Part shown: positions 1 to 9,675 of the stretch, one piece after another
Numbering within the stretch: the stretch's first letter is position 1
How the letters are laid out: every line of letters begins with the position of its first letter
From: Thermococcus radiotolerans
GTDB taxonomy: Archaea; Methanobacteriota_B; Thermococci; Thermococcales; Thermococcaceae
DNA length: 64,000 bases
Assembly: GCF_002214565.1 (NCBI RefSeq)
Contig: NZ_CP015106.1
Coordinates: forward strand, 1-64,000
Reading direction: 5' to 3'
Program-made: the position numbers and the translations under genes
Notes under the pieces: model-generated
What the model saw: the letters and a program-made list of their open reading frames with translations, nothing else
Databases searched by the model: none
What the model was told of the DNA's origin: nothing

Positions 1-749
<749 letters not shown>

Positions 750-788
750 GCTTTTAAGTTTCCCCTCGCTCTCTTTTCAGGTGGTACG

Positions 789-1421
789 ATGGTCAAGCTC
801 ATAGCCTTCGATCTCGAGGGGACGCTGGTCAAGTCGGTCTCCAGCTGGGTGGAGCTTCACAAGAGGTTTGGAACCTGGGAGAAGGGAAAGGAATACGCCG
901 AGCTCTTCTTTGCGGGAAAGATAGACTACGTGGAGTGGGCCGATCTCGATGCCTCCCTGTGGAAGGGCCACACCAGGGATGAGATTATGGAATGGGCGAA
1001 CTCGGTCGAGTACATGGATGGAGCAAAGGAGCTCATCGAGTTTCTGAGGAGGAACGGCTTCAAGATAGCGATACTCAGCAGCGGCCTCATGTGCCTCGCC
1101 GGAAGGATAGCGAAGGAGCTCGAGGTTGACTACGTCTTCGCAAACGAGCTGGTCTTTGAAAACGGCGTCGTTACCGGGAAGGTCAACCCCCTCGTTGACT
1201 TCAAGAGCAAGGGAACCATACTCCGGGAGCTGAAGGAGGAGCTGGAGCCGGAGCTTACTGTGGCCGTCGGCGACGGCTTCAACGACCTGAGCATGTTCAA
1301 GGAAGCCGACGTCAGCATAGCGATAAATCCCCACGAGGGCGTGGAGGGCGACCACAACGTTGAGAGCCTCTACGAGGTCATGGAGATCGTCAAGGGACTC
1401 ATAGAAGAGCGGGGTCAGTGA
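789..1421 (+). CDS. HAD-family phosphatase, phosphoserine-phosphatase-like
   Basis: A 210-residue cytoplasmic HAD hydrolase that most resembles archaeal phosphoserine phosphatases, so the substrate is probably a small phosphomonoester. Motif I is DLEGT at residues 8-12, with nucleophile Asp8 and Glu at the +2 position instead of the usual Asp. Motif II is SSG at 97-99, motif III lysine is around 139-141, and motif IV is GDGFND at 161-166. The cap lies between motifs I and II, as in the SerB group. ATG 789 is preceded by GGTGG with good spacing. It probably shares transcription with pcm. The Asp-to-Glu change occurs in some SerB-like enzymes, so activity is likely but the substrate is not certain. 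Confidence 0.85.
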   Translation: MVKLIAFDLEGTLVKSVSSWVELHKRFGTWEKGKEYAELFFAGKIDYVEWADLDASLWKGHTRDEIMEWANSVEYMDGAKELIEFLRRNGFKIAILSSGLMCLAGRIAKELEVDYVFANELVFENGVVTGKVNPLVDFKSKGTILRELKEELEPELTVAVGDGFNDLSMFKEADVSIAINPHEGVEGDHNVESLYEVMEIVKGLIEERGQ

Positions 1422-1470
1422 AGGGCGTGTTCATCACCGCTCGGCAAAGCAAAAGCTCGTCATCCCCCTG
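1422..1470 (+). repeat. intergenic repeat-like element, copy A
   Basis: This stretch just after the HAD stop codon resembles 5074-5127, which also directly follows the stop of a HAD gene. Shared pieces in the same order are GGGC, TTCATC, GCTCG, AGCRAAA and CTCGTCATYCCCC. Both copies sit between a rightward gene and a convergent leftward gene. It may be a dispersed repeat or a conserved 3' untranslated element; two copies cannot decide. Confidence 0.45.
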
Positions 1471-1472
1471 TT

Positions 1473-1526
1473 GGCCCGACCGGAATCCCCACCTCACTCC
1501 TCCGTGGGGTGGGCGGACGCCGGGCC
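1473..1526 (+). other. nested stem-loop structure between convergent genes
   Basis: GGCCCG at 1473-1478 pairs perfectly with CGGGCC at 1521-1526. Inside it, CCCCAC at 1487-1492 pairs with GTGGGG at 1504-1509 around an 11-nt loop. This two-level GC-rich fold lies between the converging genes ending at 1421 and 1562. It could be a bidirectional terminator or part of a small RNA. A TTTTAAA at 1547-1553 lies just beyond it with no gene to drive. Confidence 0.5.
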
Positions 1527-1561
1527 GGATAAAGGTTCGACGACGGTTTTAAATCCTTTTC

Positions 1562-2782
1562 TCACAGTCCGGCTATCTTGAGCTGAATCCACCAGAATAT
1601 GTCGCCCCAGAAGTAGCTTATCAGGAAGCCGAGGAAGAGAGCCGGAGCGAAGGGCATCGACTTCTTTCTCAGAAAGCTGTTTTCAAGCCTTCCCTCCTCA
1701 ACGAGCCGCTTGAGTTCCTCGATCTGCTCCCTGCTCAGGCCCTCCGCACTGGAGGAGGCTATAACCTTGCCGTAATCAGGATGGAGTGCACCCAAGTCGG
1801 CACTGAGGAGGGCGTTCTTTATCCTCGTGAAGGTGTCCGTTCTGTCCCTGAGTATTTCTCCGTCCTTCTCAAATACAGTCTCGCCCAGGATGTCCCACTC
1901 CCTGAGCTTCTCCACCGCCACCTCTTCCATCAGAACCTCGGTGCGCATGAACTTCACAAGGGATAGGAACACCTTAAACAGGTACAGCACGGCGAGGAGC
2001 TTTAGAAACGCCCCCACGGCGGTTGATGGTTCCTGATAAATCAGGTAGGCCAGGACGCCGATTCCTATAGCATCTCCAACCTTCCTGAACTTTCCGAGGA
2101 CGTATATCACGCCGATTGTGAATACCCACGACCACAGCCCGACGATTGAGACCCCCGTGGTCTCGTAGATTATCAGCCTGAGGCCGAGGGCGGCCATTAT
2201 CCAGAGGGATAGCTCAAGGGTAAGCTTTGCCCTCTCGGTGAATATGGCCCTCAGCTCGGCGAACTTCCTTCTGGCGATGAGCACCCCGAAGGCGTAGACG
2301 AAGATGAAGGGGAATATCGCTATGATGCTGTTTAGAAGTATCGTCAGGGGGTAGAGGGGGTACTCAACGGTGTAGGGGGCGACGATAGAGGCTGTTGCCG
2401 GTGCGTAGGGCAGGAGCGCCGAGAAGCCGGCGAGTATCACCGCGTCACCGCTCGCCCAGGCCCCGAGATAGTAGAGGAGCAAACCGAGGACGAAGCCCAA
2501 CACAAGCCCAACGAAGCCCGATGCGGCTAGGAGCGCATCTCCCTGACTGATTCCAAGGTAGAGGTAGTAGATTATCCCGACCTCGACGGCAGGTATTATC
2601 AGCCTGGGAATCCACCCTGGAAGACTTTCTTCCCCTTCCTCCCCCTCCTCCCATCCGAGGAGCTTTCCTATCAGGGTGAGCGTCGGAAAAATGTGGTTGT
2701 CAAAAATGAATCCCGTCTTTGCATCGGTGTACGAAGTAACGACTCCCATAACCAGCCCCAGAATCAGGGGAACGTAATCCAT
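1562..2782 (-). CDS. A24-family prepilin/preflagellin-type peptidase with C-terminal extension
   Basis: A polytopic membrane aspartyl protease of the A24 (type IV prepilin peptidase, FlaK/EppA) family, 406 residues. It cleaves class III signal peptides of pilin-like precursors at the cytoplasmic face of the membrane. The catalytic pair is visible as Asp20 in a TDAKTG context and Asp113 in SGD; a second GD occurs at 81-82. Hydrophobic helices fill residues 1-270. A soluble region of about 100 residues (roughly 275-385) and a last membrane helix follow, longer than minimal FlaK. The gene starts 9 nt after a small pilin-like gene, whose stop overlaps the ribosome binding site GAGGTGG, so the enzyme and a likely substrate are co-expressed. 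Confidence 0.85.
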   Translation of the reverse strand: MDYVPLILGLVMGVVTSYTDAKTGFIFDNHIFPTLTLIGKLLGWEEGEEGEESLPGWIPRLIIPAVEVGIIYYLYLGISQGDALLAASGFVGLVLGFVLGLLLYYLGAWASGDAVILAGFSALLPYAPATASIVAPYTVEYPLYPLTILLNSIIAIFPFIFVYAFGVLIARRKFAELRAIFTERAKLTLELSLWIMAALGLRLIIYETTGVSIVGLWSWVFTIGVIYVLGKFRKVGDAIGIGVLAYLIYQEPSTAVGAFLKLLAVLYLFKVFLSLVKFMRTEVLMEEVAVEKLREWDILGETVFEKDGEILRDRTDTFTRIKNALLSADLGALHPDYGKVIASSSAEGLSREQIEELKRLVEEGRLENSFLRKKSMPFAPALFLGFLISYFWGDIFWWIQLKIAGL

Positions 2783-2791
2783 GATTCCACC

Positions 2792-2956
2792 TCATAGATC
2801 TTCGAGAATCTGCTTCCTTACCTGGGTTGTGTAGTTTGATATTGCCTCGTTGAGGTTCCTCGTGCCGTTGAGAACCACTCTGGCAGCTATGGTCACCAGA
2901 ACCAGAACCGCCGCCAGCATGAACAGGTACTCAAGGGCTCCCTGGGCTCGTCTCAT
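2792..2956 (-). CDS. small class III signal peptide (pilin-like) protein
   Basis: A 54-residue protein. It opens MRRAQGALEYLFML, a textbook archaeal class III signal peptide: positive charges, then QGALEY, then a hydrophobic helix to about residue 28. Cleavage would be after the Ala-Gln/Gly region, leaving a very short mature pilin of about 48 residues with two NxT/NxS-type sites. ATG 2956 lies about 35 nt after a TTTAAA box at 2991-2996. The processing peptidase gene follows immediately. It is probably a minor pilin or a membrane-assembled small subunit; the assembly ATPase is not in this window. Confidence 0.85.
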   Translation of the reverse strand: MRRAQGALEYLFMLAAVLVLVTIAARVVLNGTRNLNEAISNYTTQVRKQILEDL

Positions 2957-3040
2957 CTCTCACACCTAAACCTTCTTCGGCGCTAAAGGATTTAAAAGTT
3001 TCCATCGGCTAAGCTTTTAAGGGAAAAGTTAAGGCGGAAT

Positions 3041-3388
3041 GTGGTGAAAATGAGGGTCTATCACCTGAGGGTTCGAGAGGAGTACCTGGACTACATAAAG
3101 TCCGGGGAGAAGCGGATAGAGGTTAGGGTTGCCTATCCGGGGCTGAGGGGAATACAACCCGGGGACAAGCTCATATTCAACGATTCGATTCCTGCTGTAG
3201 TCACCGGAGTCAAGCGCTACGAGACCTTCCGGCAGGTTCTGAGGGAGGAGCCGATAAAGAAAATCTTTCCAGACGAGCCGAGCTTCGAGAGGGCGGTGAA
3301 GAGGTTCCACGGCATGTATCCGAAGTGGAAGGAGAACCGCTACGGGGTCATCGCCATAAGGTTCAAGCTCCTCGGTGAGGGGAGATGA
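3041..3388 (+). CDS. ASCH-domain protein 1
   Basis: A 115-residue single-domain protein with the ASCH fold, a PUA-like beta-barrel thought to bind RNA or modified nucleotides. Visible hallmarks are the [11 protein letters not shown] strand-turn, the PGD-K-I-F segment after it, and a late helix plus YGVIAIRF strand. Two GTG codons (3041, 3044) and ATG 3050 compete as start; the TATA-like cttttaag is at 3014-3021. The stop overlaps the start of a second ASCH gene by 4 nt, so both are translationally coupled. The molecular target is unknown. Confidence 0.8.
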   Translation: MVKMRVYHLRVREEYLDYIKSGEKRIEVRVAYPGLRGIQPGDKLIFNDSIPAVVTGVKRYETFRQVLREEPIKKIFPDEPSFERAVKRFHGMYPKWKENRYGVIAIRFKLLGEGR

Positions 3389-3954
3389 GGCACTTAGAGT
3401 TCGATGGGCGCTACGCAGAGGCCATACTGAGCGGAAGGAAGAGGGCGACGGTGAGGCTTGGAAGAAAGCCGAATCTCAAACCCTGCGACGAGGTTCTCAT
3501 TCATTCGGGCGGCTACGCGATAGGGAAGGCGGTTATCGAGAGAGTCGAGAGCAAAACCGTTGGCGAGCTCACCGACGAGGACGCTTTTCTGGACGGTTTT
3601 TCGAGCAGGGAGGAGCTGATAAGGGCCCTCAAAAGCCACTACAAGTACGTTAACGACGATTCCACCGCCCACGTTATAGTCTTCCGTCTCGTGGAGCGCT
3701 TCGAGAAGCCGGTCATGAGCTCGGACTACGCCTACGAGGGCAATTTGCCGGTGGAGATAGCCGAGAAGGCCCTTGAGCACCTCGACCTCTCCGAGGAGGA
3801 CAGAAAGCTCCTCGAACTTTTCCTCCGGGCGGGAAGTCTGAGAAAGGCCGCCCACAGGCTTGGGGGCATGGACAAGAGGTACCTGATTAGGGACGCCCTC
3901 AGGAGGGCCTACGAGGAGCTGAAAAAGAGGGGCATCATGGGGCCGAAGGTTTGA
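3385..3954 (+). CDS. ASCH-domain protein 2 with C-terminal helical domain
   Basis: 189 residues. Residues 1-105 form an ASCH domain ([13 protein letters not shown], then the VLIHSGG and AHVIVFRLV strands). Residues 120-189 are predicted all-helical and contain a helix-turn-helix-like piece ([19 protein letters not shown]), suggesting nucleic-acid binding. It overlaps ASCH protein 1 by ATGA and runs 20 nt into the convergent gene ending at 3935. The two neighbours probably work together on one RNA-related task; no enzyme activity can be read from the sequence. Confidence 0.8.
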   Translation: MRHLEFDGRYAEAILSGRKRATVRLGRKPNLKPCDEVLIHSGGYAIGKAVIERVESKTVGELTDEDAFLDGFSSREELIRALKSHYKYVNDDSTAHVIVFRLVERFEKPVMSSDYAYEGNLPVEIAEKALEHLDLSEEDRKLLELFLRAGSLRKAAHRLGGMDKRYLIRDALRRAYEELKKRGIMGPKV

Positions 3955-4204
3955 GCCCCTCGAGGACGTTCGTTTCTCCGCCGTTCTTAACGGCCGAAAT
4001 CACAACCGGAATGAGCTTGAAGGTTCCGCCGTGGATTACACGCTTGAGGTCTCTCATGAACGTCTCCATCTCGAACTCGTCCCGGAATTCCAGCTTGGCT
4101 ATGAAGTCGTACTCCCCGTAGAGCCAGTACCCTTCGACGGGGAGTTTTTCCAGAACCTCGTCCCGGACGCCCCAGACGAGGAGTATCGCCTCGATTTCCA
4201 TCAC
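3935..4204 (-). CDS. stand-alone Lrp/AsnC-type ligand-binding (RAM) domain protein
   Basis: About 89 residues with the beta-alpha-beta-beta-alpha-beta pattern of the Lrp/AsnC effector domain (AILLVWG, LYGEYDFIAKLEF, FMRDLKRVIHG, IPVVISAVKNG) but no DNA-binding domain. Such lone RAM proteins form oligomers that bind amino acids and may join full-length Lrp proteins. GTG 4204 and ATG 4201 are adjacent possible starts. A TATA-like ataaaag on the plus strand at 4228-4234 (minus-strand CTTTTAT) lies about 28 nt upstream, implying a nearly leaderless mRNA. It overlaps the end of ASCH protein 2 tail to tail. Confidence 0.8.
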   Translation of the reverse strand: MMEIEAILLVWGVRDEVLEKLPVEGYWLYGEYDFIAKLEFRDEFEMETFMRDLKRVIHGGTFKLIPVVISAVKNGGETNVLEGLKPSAP

Positions 4205-4350
4205 CTCTGCTTCGTCCCCGGGAGCGGATAAAAGTCTTTCTAACGTTTTTCCGTCATAGGTGCAACTTTCTGAAAGATTTTAGGGCCCGACTTGTCGTTC
4301 TGCCGGGCAAGGGTTTTAACGTCCGCACCCAACCCTCTCAGGTGATCCTG

Positions 4351-5058
4351 ATGAAAGCAGTCTTCTTCGATTTCGTGGGCACGCTCATAACGAAGGAAGG
4401 CGAAAACGTTACCCATCAGAACATCGTGAGGGAGGTTCTCAGAAAGGCCGGGAGGGAAGATCTCGACTACGTGATGCTCTGGGAGGAATACGAGACCGAA
4501 AGCTCTGCGATGTTCAAGGAACTGGCCGGCAAGCCCTACGTCAAAATCCGGGACGTCGACACAGAGGCCATGCGGAAGGTGGCCGAGCGCTACGGTTTTA
4601 CAGTTCCCGATGACTTCTGGGAGATAAGCATCACTATGCACGAGCGTTACGGCCAGCTCTTCCCGGATGCCGTTGAGACAATTAAGGCCCTCAAAGACCT
4701 CGGCCTCCACGTCGGAATCATAACCGACTCGGACAACGACTACATCGAGGCCCACCTCAAGGCCCTCGGAATCTACGACCTGTTTGACTCCATAACGACC
4801 AGCGAGGATGCCGGCTTCTACAAGCCCCACGAGGGGCCCTTCAGGCTCGCCCTCGAAAGGGCCGGCGTTGAAGCGGGCGAAGCCCTCTACGTCGGCGACA
4901 ACCCGGCCAAAGACTGCGTTGGGGCCAAGAAAGCCGGCATGATGAGCGTCCTCCTTGACCCGAATGGTACGAAGAGGGAACTGTGGGGGAACTGCGACTT
5001 CGTGGTTTCAAAACTGGGCGAGGTCGTTGAAATCGTGAAGGGTCTGATGGAAAAATGA
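4351..5058 (+). CDS. HAD superfamily IA hydrolase-like protein with altered motif I
   Basis: 235 residues, subfamily IA with an alpha-helical cap. Motif I reads DFVGT (Asp7 to Thr11): the nucleophile Asp is present, but the +2 acid/base Asp is replaced by Val. Motif II is IITDSDND, motif III is the Lys of GFYKPHEGPF, and motif IV is YVGDNPAKD, all intact. It resembles the HAD group common in Pyrococcus and Thermococcus. ATG 4351 is chosen because AGGTGA at 4340-4345 is 5 nt upstream and a gttttaac box lies at 4312-4319; the frame is open from GTG 4342. The +2 change may slow phosphate release or shift the reaction. Confidence 0.82.
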   Translation: MKAVFFDFVGTLITKEGENVTHQNIVREVLRKAGREDLDYVMLWEEYETESSAMFKELAGKPYVKIRDVDTEAMRKVAERYGFTVPDDFWEISITMHERYGQLFPDAVETIKALKDLGLHVGIITDSDNDYIEAHLKALGIYDLFDSITTSEDAGFYKPHEGPFRLALERAGVEAGEALYVGDNPAKDCVGAKKAGMMSVLLDPNGTKRELWGNCDFVVSKLGEVVEIVKGLMEK

Positions 5059-5073
5059 GGGGTCGGCAACGGC

Positions 5074-5127
5074 AGGGCTCTTCATCGCCCCAGGGGCTCG
5101 CCTAGCGAAATTCTCGTCATTCCCCCT
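5074..5127 (+). repeat. intergenic repeat-like element, copy B
   Basis: Second copy of the element at 1422-1470, again just after a HAD-hydrolase stop and before a convergent gene. The best-kept part is GCTCG..AGCGAAA followed by CTCGTCATTCCCCC. It differs from copy A by several small insertions. Confidence 0.45.
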
Positions 5128-5132
5128 CTTCT

Positions 5133-5705
5133 TCACTCCTTGAGCCTCTGGTAAGCCGCGTAAAGCCTCTGGAGAACGGTTATCCAGGCCAGAACCGCAA
5201 CCGCATAGACACCGTACTCAACGTAGCCGAAGAGCGCGGTGATGATTATTATCAGCAGCCTCTCGGCCCTCTCGGCTATCCCAACGGCCAGCCTTCCGGA
5301 ACCGGCCAGTTCAGCCCTGCACCGCTCGTAGCTCACCAGGTAACTCCCCATGAAAGCTATGAACGCAACGCGCCAGTCCACGAGGTTTCCGAGGGCTATC
5401 CCGAAAAGAACCGCTCCGTCGCTTATCCTGTCGAAGGTGGAGTCGAGGAAGGCCCCAAAGCGGCTCGTCTTTCCGGTGAGCCTCGCGAGCGTTCCGTCGA
5501 GGGCATCTATAAGCGAGCCGAAGAGCAGAACGAGGGCTGCTATGGCCTGCTCGCCGCGGTAGAAGAAGTAAGCGCCGGCGAGGCTTATCAGCAGACCGAG
5601 GACCGTTATCTGGTTCGGTGTAACGCCGGCCTTCGCGAGTGGTCTGACGATGGCCTCGAGGTAGCCCTTCACGTTCTCGCGGTACCTGTTGAGCAACGCC
5701 CTCAC
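5133..5705 (-). CDS. CDP-alcohol phosphatidyltransferase (archaetidylinositol-phosphate synthase-like)
   Basis: A 190-residue integral membrane enzyme that joins a CDP-activated archaeal lipid to an alcohol headgroup, releasing CMP. The complete family motif is present: Asp67, Asp70-Gly71, Ala74-Arg75, Gly84, Asp88 and Asp92, the residues that bind two metal ions and catalyse transfer. Five to six hydrophobic segments follow the amphipathic N-terminus. Length and the RFGAFLDSTFDR context fit archaetidylinositol-phosphate synthase, but the headgroup cannot be proved from motifs. It is the last gene of a leftward operon, starting directly after the tRNA methyltransferase stop. Confidence 0.85.
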   Translation of the reverse strand: MRALLNRYRENVKGYLEAIVRPLAKAGVTPNQITVLGLLISLAGAYFFYRGEQAIAALVLLFGSLIDALDGTLARLTGKTSRFGAFLDSTFDRISDGAVLFGIALGNLVDWRVAFIAFMGSYLVSYERCRAELAGSGRLAVGIAERAERLLIIIITALFGYVEYGVYAVAVLAWITVLQRLYAAYQRLKE

Positions 5706-5706
5706 C

Positions 5707-6246
5707 TCATTCCAGCTCGATTACCCTCTTGCCCCTCTCCTGCGGGATTATCTTGAGCTTTGCGTTCTCAAAGCTTTTCCTCAGGCCTTCCCCCTTCAGG
5801 AGCCTGTCCAGGAAGACTGCCAAGGCGGCGACCTCGCTGTGGGGCTGGTTCCCAACTCCGACGTTGTAGTCGGCCATCTCGTAGACCTCCCTGGGCACCT
5901 TCTCGGCGCCGACGACGACGAGAACGTCCCGGCCTTCCTCCAGCTCTTTTCGGATCCGGGGCATCGCGTCGTCTATGTGAATTCCGTACATCGTGAGGTG
6001 GACTATCGCTCCCCCGCGTTCCTTCCACTCGCGCATGAACTTCCTCCAGCCCGGGTCGAAGGATATCTCGAAGGGCCCTCCCCATCTCCGGACAACGTCC
6101 TCGACGCTCTCCCTCACGTGCTCGTCTTCTTCAGCCGCGATGATTATTTTATCCGCCCCGAAGGCCCTCGCCGTCAAAGCGACGTGGGTCGTTATCCTCT
6201 TGTCCCTCTCGGGTCTGTGTCCGAGCCTTAGAACTACTATCATCAT
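5707..6246 (-). CDS. trm56: tRNA (cytidine(56)-2'-O)-methyltransferase
   Basis: Methylates the 2'-hydroxyl of C56 in the T-loop of archaeal tRNAs using SAM. The 179-residue product shows the SPOUT-class family N-terminus ([19 protein letters not shown]) and the C-terminal trefoil-knot region ([26 protein letters not shown]). Two ATGs stand in tandem at 6246 and 6243. The first overlaps the stop of the upstream lipoprotein gene as ATGA, so translation is coupled. This enzyme is used by archaea that lack a C/D guide RNA for position 56. Confidence 0.93.
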   Translation of the reverse strand: MMIVVLRLGHRPERDKRITTHVALTARAFGADKIIIAAEEDEHVRESVEDVVRRWGGPFEISFDPGWRKFMREWKERGGAIVHLTMYGIHIDDAMPRIRKELEEGRDVLVVVGAEKVPREVYEMADYNVGVGNQPHSEVAALAVFLDRLLKGEGLRKSFENAKLKIIPQERGKRVIELE

Positions 6247-7847
6247 ACCTCCCCCGCGAATATCTTCCAGTATCTGGTGAAGTCGTCCCTCCAGGTCATG
6301 TTCTTGTAGAACTCGTACATGGTTTTTACGTCTTGCTCTATTTTGCCCGTGCCGTACTCGCTCAGCACCCTGTTCAGGTCCTCCTCGTTGGGCGCCGAGG
6401 CGAAGAGGAACAGGGCGTACAGCCTCTCGTTCTCGTCGAGGTTGTTCATGACGAGCATGAGCTTTGACCTCAGCTCCGGCTTCAGTCTCTCGGTTACCTT
6501 CTTCAGGAGCCTGTCCTCAAGGTTCGCGAGGAAATCGCCTGTGACGTCAACGTGCTCGTGCCCCTGAAGGGTCGCCGGTGCCTGGGCGACTATCCTGAAG
6601 CCGTCGCGCGTTACGAGCTGGTACACCTTGGGGAAGTACGGGCTGGCGAGGTAGTCGTCAACGGAACCAACGAAGCCGTGCTTTACGTCCACGATGTACC
6701 ACCCGTCGGCGGTGTAGAACTCGGTCATGGGTCTCATCGTGCAGTCCGTGCCGTTGGAGAGTGTTATGATTCTGGCGGGGATATCAACCGAACGCAGCAT
6801 CGCCGTGATGAGTATCTGGGCCTCCGCGTAGCTTACCCTGTCCTGGGGAAGTATCCTGTCTGGCTCAAGGGTCGAGGTGGTGTCTCCCAGGGAGTATGTC
6901 CTCATCATCCAGCTGTATATTGCCTCCACGGCCTGCGGCTCCGACTCGGCGCTCCGGATTATTCTGAGCGTCGTGTTCCTGAACTCTGTTCTGTTGAACT
7001 CCGACGTCGAGTTGTAGCGCTCCATCCAGTAGCCGTCGACTATGTACTCATCGGTTACCCAGTGGTACTTCAGGCCGTAGGCCTCCTTTAGAACCTCGGT
7101 GCTCTGGTTCCACGGCTCCCACACCACCTTCAGCGGGAAGCTCTTGACTGTGCTGCCCTCGGCGCCGCTTATCGCGTACTTGAGGATGGCCGATATGTAG
7201 CCCTCGCGGTACGCGTACGGTGCCCTCACGGTGTACCTGACCCTCACCTCATCCTTTCCATCGACGGACGCTGGAAGCGTCCCCGCGCTCACAACCTTCA
7301 TGCCGTTGAAGAGGTTGAAGCTGAGGTCGCGGAGTTCTATCGGGACGTCCAGCTGGTTCTTAATTACCACGGTTATATCTGCGGTTTCCCCGCCCTCGAT
7401 AACCTCCGGTGCCTCGACGTTCACCTCGACCTCGTCTGAAGGACCGGCCTCGCTTGACACCGTTATCCTGAACTGCCCGTAGAAGCCCGTCCACGAGCGC
7501 TTGAGCTCGTCGGTAAGCTCGAGGGACAGCTTCAGGTTGTAGACACCCGGTTTTAGGGGCGCCCTTAGAATCCAGACCAGCTGCACCGCATCGCCGACCG
7601 GAAGTATCTCCGGAAACTTCGGCTCCTGGAGTATCTGGAAGCTGTCGTCTCCGAGAACGAGCGTCGCACCGGTGAGTCCGACCTTCCCGGTGTTGTTGAC
7701 GAGTATCATGACGTGAATCGTCCCGCCCGGTCGAACGAGGGTCTTGTCAATCGAGAAGTTAACCTCTGCCGGAGGCTTGAAGAGGCAGCCTGAAACCACC
7801 ACGATGAGAATCAGCAGCAGGACGGGGATTAACTTCCTCATGACCAT
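6243..7847 (-). CDS. membrane lipoprotein with transglutaminase-like fold lacking obvious catalytic Cys
   Basis: 534 residues. The N-terminus is a signal peptide ending in a lipobox (VVSGC, Cys21), so it is anchored on the outer face of the membrane. Residues 25-245 hold two Ig-like beta-sandwich modules of the CARDB/NEW3 kind ([27 protein letters not shown]). Residues 290-420 align with a transglutaminase core ([20 protein letters not shown] and [10 protein letters not shown]). Where active enzymes have a Cys before the first helix the sequence reads VSYAEA, and the His position is also not evident, so it is probably a binding rather than catalytic domain. It heads the operon with trm56 and the phosphatidyltransferase. 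Confidence 0.8.
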   Translation of the reverse strand: MVMRKLIPVLLLILIVVVSGCLFKPPAEVNFSIDKTLVRPGGTIHVMILVNNTGKVGLTGATLVLGDDSFQILQEPKFPEILPVGDAVQLVWILRAPLKPGVYNLKLSLELTDELKRSWTGFYGQFRITVSSEAGPSDEVEVNVEAPEVIEGGETADITVVIKNQLDVPIELRDLSFNLFNGMKVVSAGTLPASVDGKDEVRVRYTVRAPYAYREGYISAILKYAISGAEGSTVKSFPLKVVWEPWNQSTEVLKEAYGLKYHWVTDEYIVDGYWMERYNSTSEFNRTEFRNTTLRIIRSAESEPQAVEAIYSWMMRTYSLGDTTSTLEPDRILPQDRVSYAEAQILITAMLRSVDIPARIITLSNGTDCTMRPMTEFYTADGWYIVDVKHGFVGSVDDYLASPYFPKVYQLVTRDGFRIVAQAPATLQGHEHVDVTGDFLANLEDRLLKKVTERLKPELRSKLMLVMNNLDENERLYALFLFASAPNEEDLNRVLSEYGTGKIEQDVKTMYEFYKNMTWRDDFTRYWKIFAGEV

Positions 7848-7888
7848 CTTCCAAACCCTTTAAAGCCCCAACCGTTAATAAGCTTTAG

Positions 7889-8702
<814 letters not shown>

Positions 8703-8708
8703 AGAGTT

Positions 8709-9254
8709 ATGACCATGCTCAGCAAACTCTTCACGACTGAAAGAAGGGTGAGAATTCTCAGCAGTTTACTGGAGAAGGACACGTTTGGAGTCGAAGAGGT
8801 AGCTAGGGAATTAAAGGTGAGTAAGGGTACAGTTTCCTCATACCTCAAAGAGCTCATTGAGGGGGGATTAGTGAGGAAAGAAGGGCGAAGGTTCAGATGG
8901 GTAGATGAAAACGCACGGAGAGAACTTAAACGTGAGGTGAACTACTGGAGACTTCGTGAAAAGCTCATTCCTTTGAAGAGTGACTGGATAAAAGCTCTTG
9001 GAGTCTACGGGAGTTTTGCAAGGGGTGATAATAAAAGGGACAGTGACGTTGATGTCTGGATTTTGGTTGAAGAAGAAGATCCTCTCAAAGTTGCTGAACT
9101 TCATGAAAACCTTGAACTATTAACCGGAAGGAAGGTTGACCTAATGGTTCTTACCAAGGAACGGCTCAATCGCCTTAAAGTTGAAAATCCCTATCTTTAC
9201 TGGAACCTTAAGTTGGTGTCTTTAACAATATGGGGGACTCTGAATGAAGTTTGA
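8709..9254 (+). CDS. MNT-type nucleotidyltransferase with N-terminal winged HTH (antitoxin)
   Basis: 181 residues. Residues 8-65 are a winged helix-turn-helix (VEEVARELKVSKGTVSSYLKEL); residues 93-160 are a minimal nucleotidyltransferase with G101-S102 and the metal-binding D113-x-D115 ten residues later. In MNT/HEPN (type VII) systems the MNT protein inactivates the HEPN toxin by transferring AMP from ATP to it. Here the HTH may also bind the inverted repeats just upstream. ATG 8709 and 8715 are both possible starts. It overlaps the HEPN gene by 11 nt. Base composition is visibly AT-richer than the flanking housekeeping genes, suggesting acquisition. Confidence 0.85.
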   Translation: MTMLSKLFTTERRVRILSSLLEKDTFGVEEVARELKVSKGTVSSYLKELIEGGLVRKEGRRFRWVDENARRELKREVNYWRLREKLIPLKSDWIKALGVYGSFARGDNKRDSDVDVWILVEEEDPLKVAELHENLELLTGRKVDLMVLTKERLNRLKVENPYLYWNLKLVSLTIWGTLNEV

Positions 9255-9675
9255 GGTGTGCATAGAGAGAGGTTACCTCGAGCAAATTGAGCCCTCTATG
9301 GAACTAGCCAAGTTAAGCATTAAAAGAGCCAAAGAAACTCTTCTCTCGGCAGCTAAGAACGTTGAGATTGGCGTCTACGACGGTGCGCTTTTACTGGCCT
9401 ATTTGGCGATGTTCCATGCCGCAAGGGCAATTCTGTACCGTGATGGTTGGCGAGAAAAGAGCCACGCCTGTGTCTCAGCGTACTTGCGCGAATTCTATGC
9501 CGAACGGGGGAGGTTGGATCTTAAATGGGTTAGATACCTTGATTACGTTCGTAATCTCCGTCATCAGAGCCAGTATGATGTTGGGTTTTCTCCCGAGTCT
9601 ACTCTCGTTGTGGAAATCATGAAAATTGCAAAGAGTTTTGTGGAGGAGATGTCAAAATTGGTTGGGGGTGATTGA
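9244..9675 (+). CDS. HEPN-domain protein (probable toxin of MNT/HEPN pair)
   Basis: 143 residues, mostly helical, with the HEPN fold. The conserved C-terminal helix carries RNLRHQSQY (Arg103, His107, Tyr111), resembling the R-x(4-6)-H ribonuclease signature and the Tyr modified by partner MNT proteins. HEPN toxins cut RNA; the upstream MNT protein overlaps it by 11 nt and should neutralise it. nadM starts directly after its stop. The exact R-to-H spacing is shorter than in the classical HepT motif, so catalytic identity is inferred. Confidence 0.82.
   Translation: MKFEVCIERGYLEQIEPSMELAKLSIKRAKETLLSAAKNVEIGVYDGALLLAYLAMFHAARAILYRDGWREKSHACVSAYLREFYAERGRLDLKWVRYLDYVRNLRHQSQYDVGFSPESTLVVEIMKIAKSFVEEMSKLVGGD

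Noticed and set aside
1416-1437. Possible C/D box small RNA on the minus strand (GTGATGA, 12 nt, CTGA)
   Set aside because: Boxes C and D' have ideal spacing, but no convincing C' and D boxes follow and the rest would lie antisense inside the HAD gene.
5689-6231. A 180-codon plus-strand frame
   Set aside because: Antisense to trm56, which is well supported by family motifs; no promoter.
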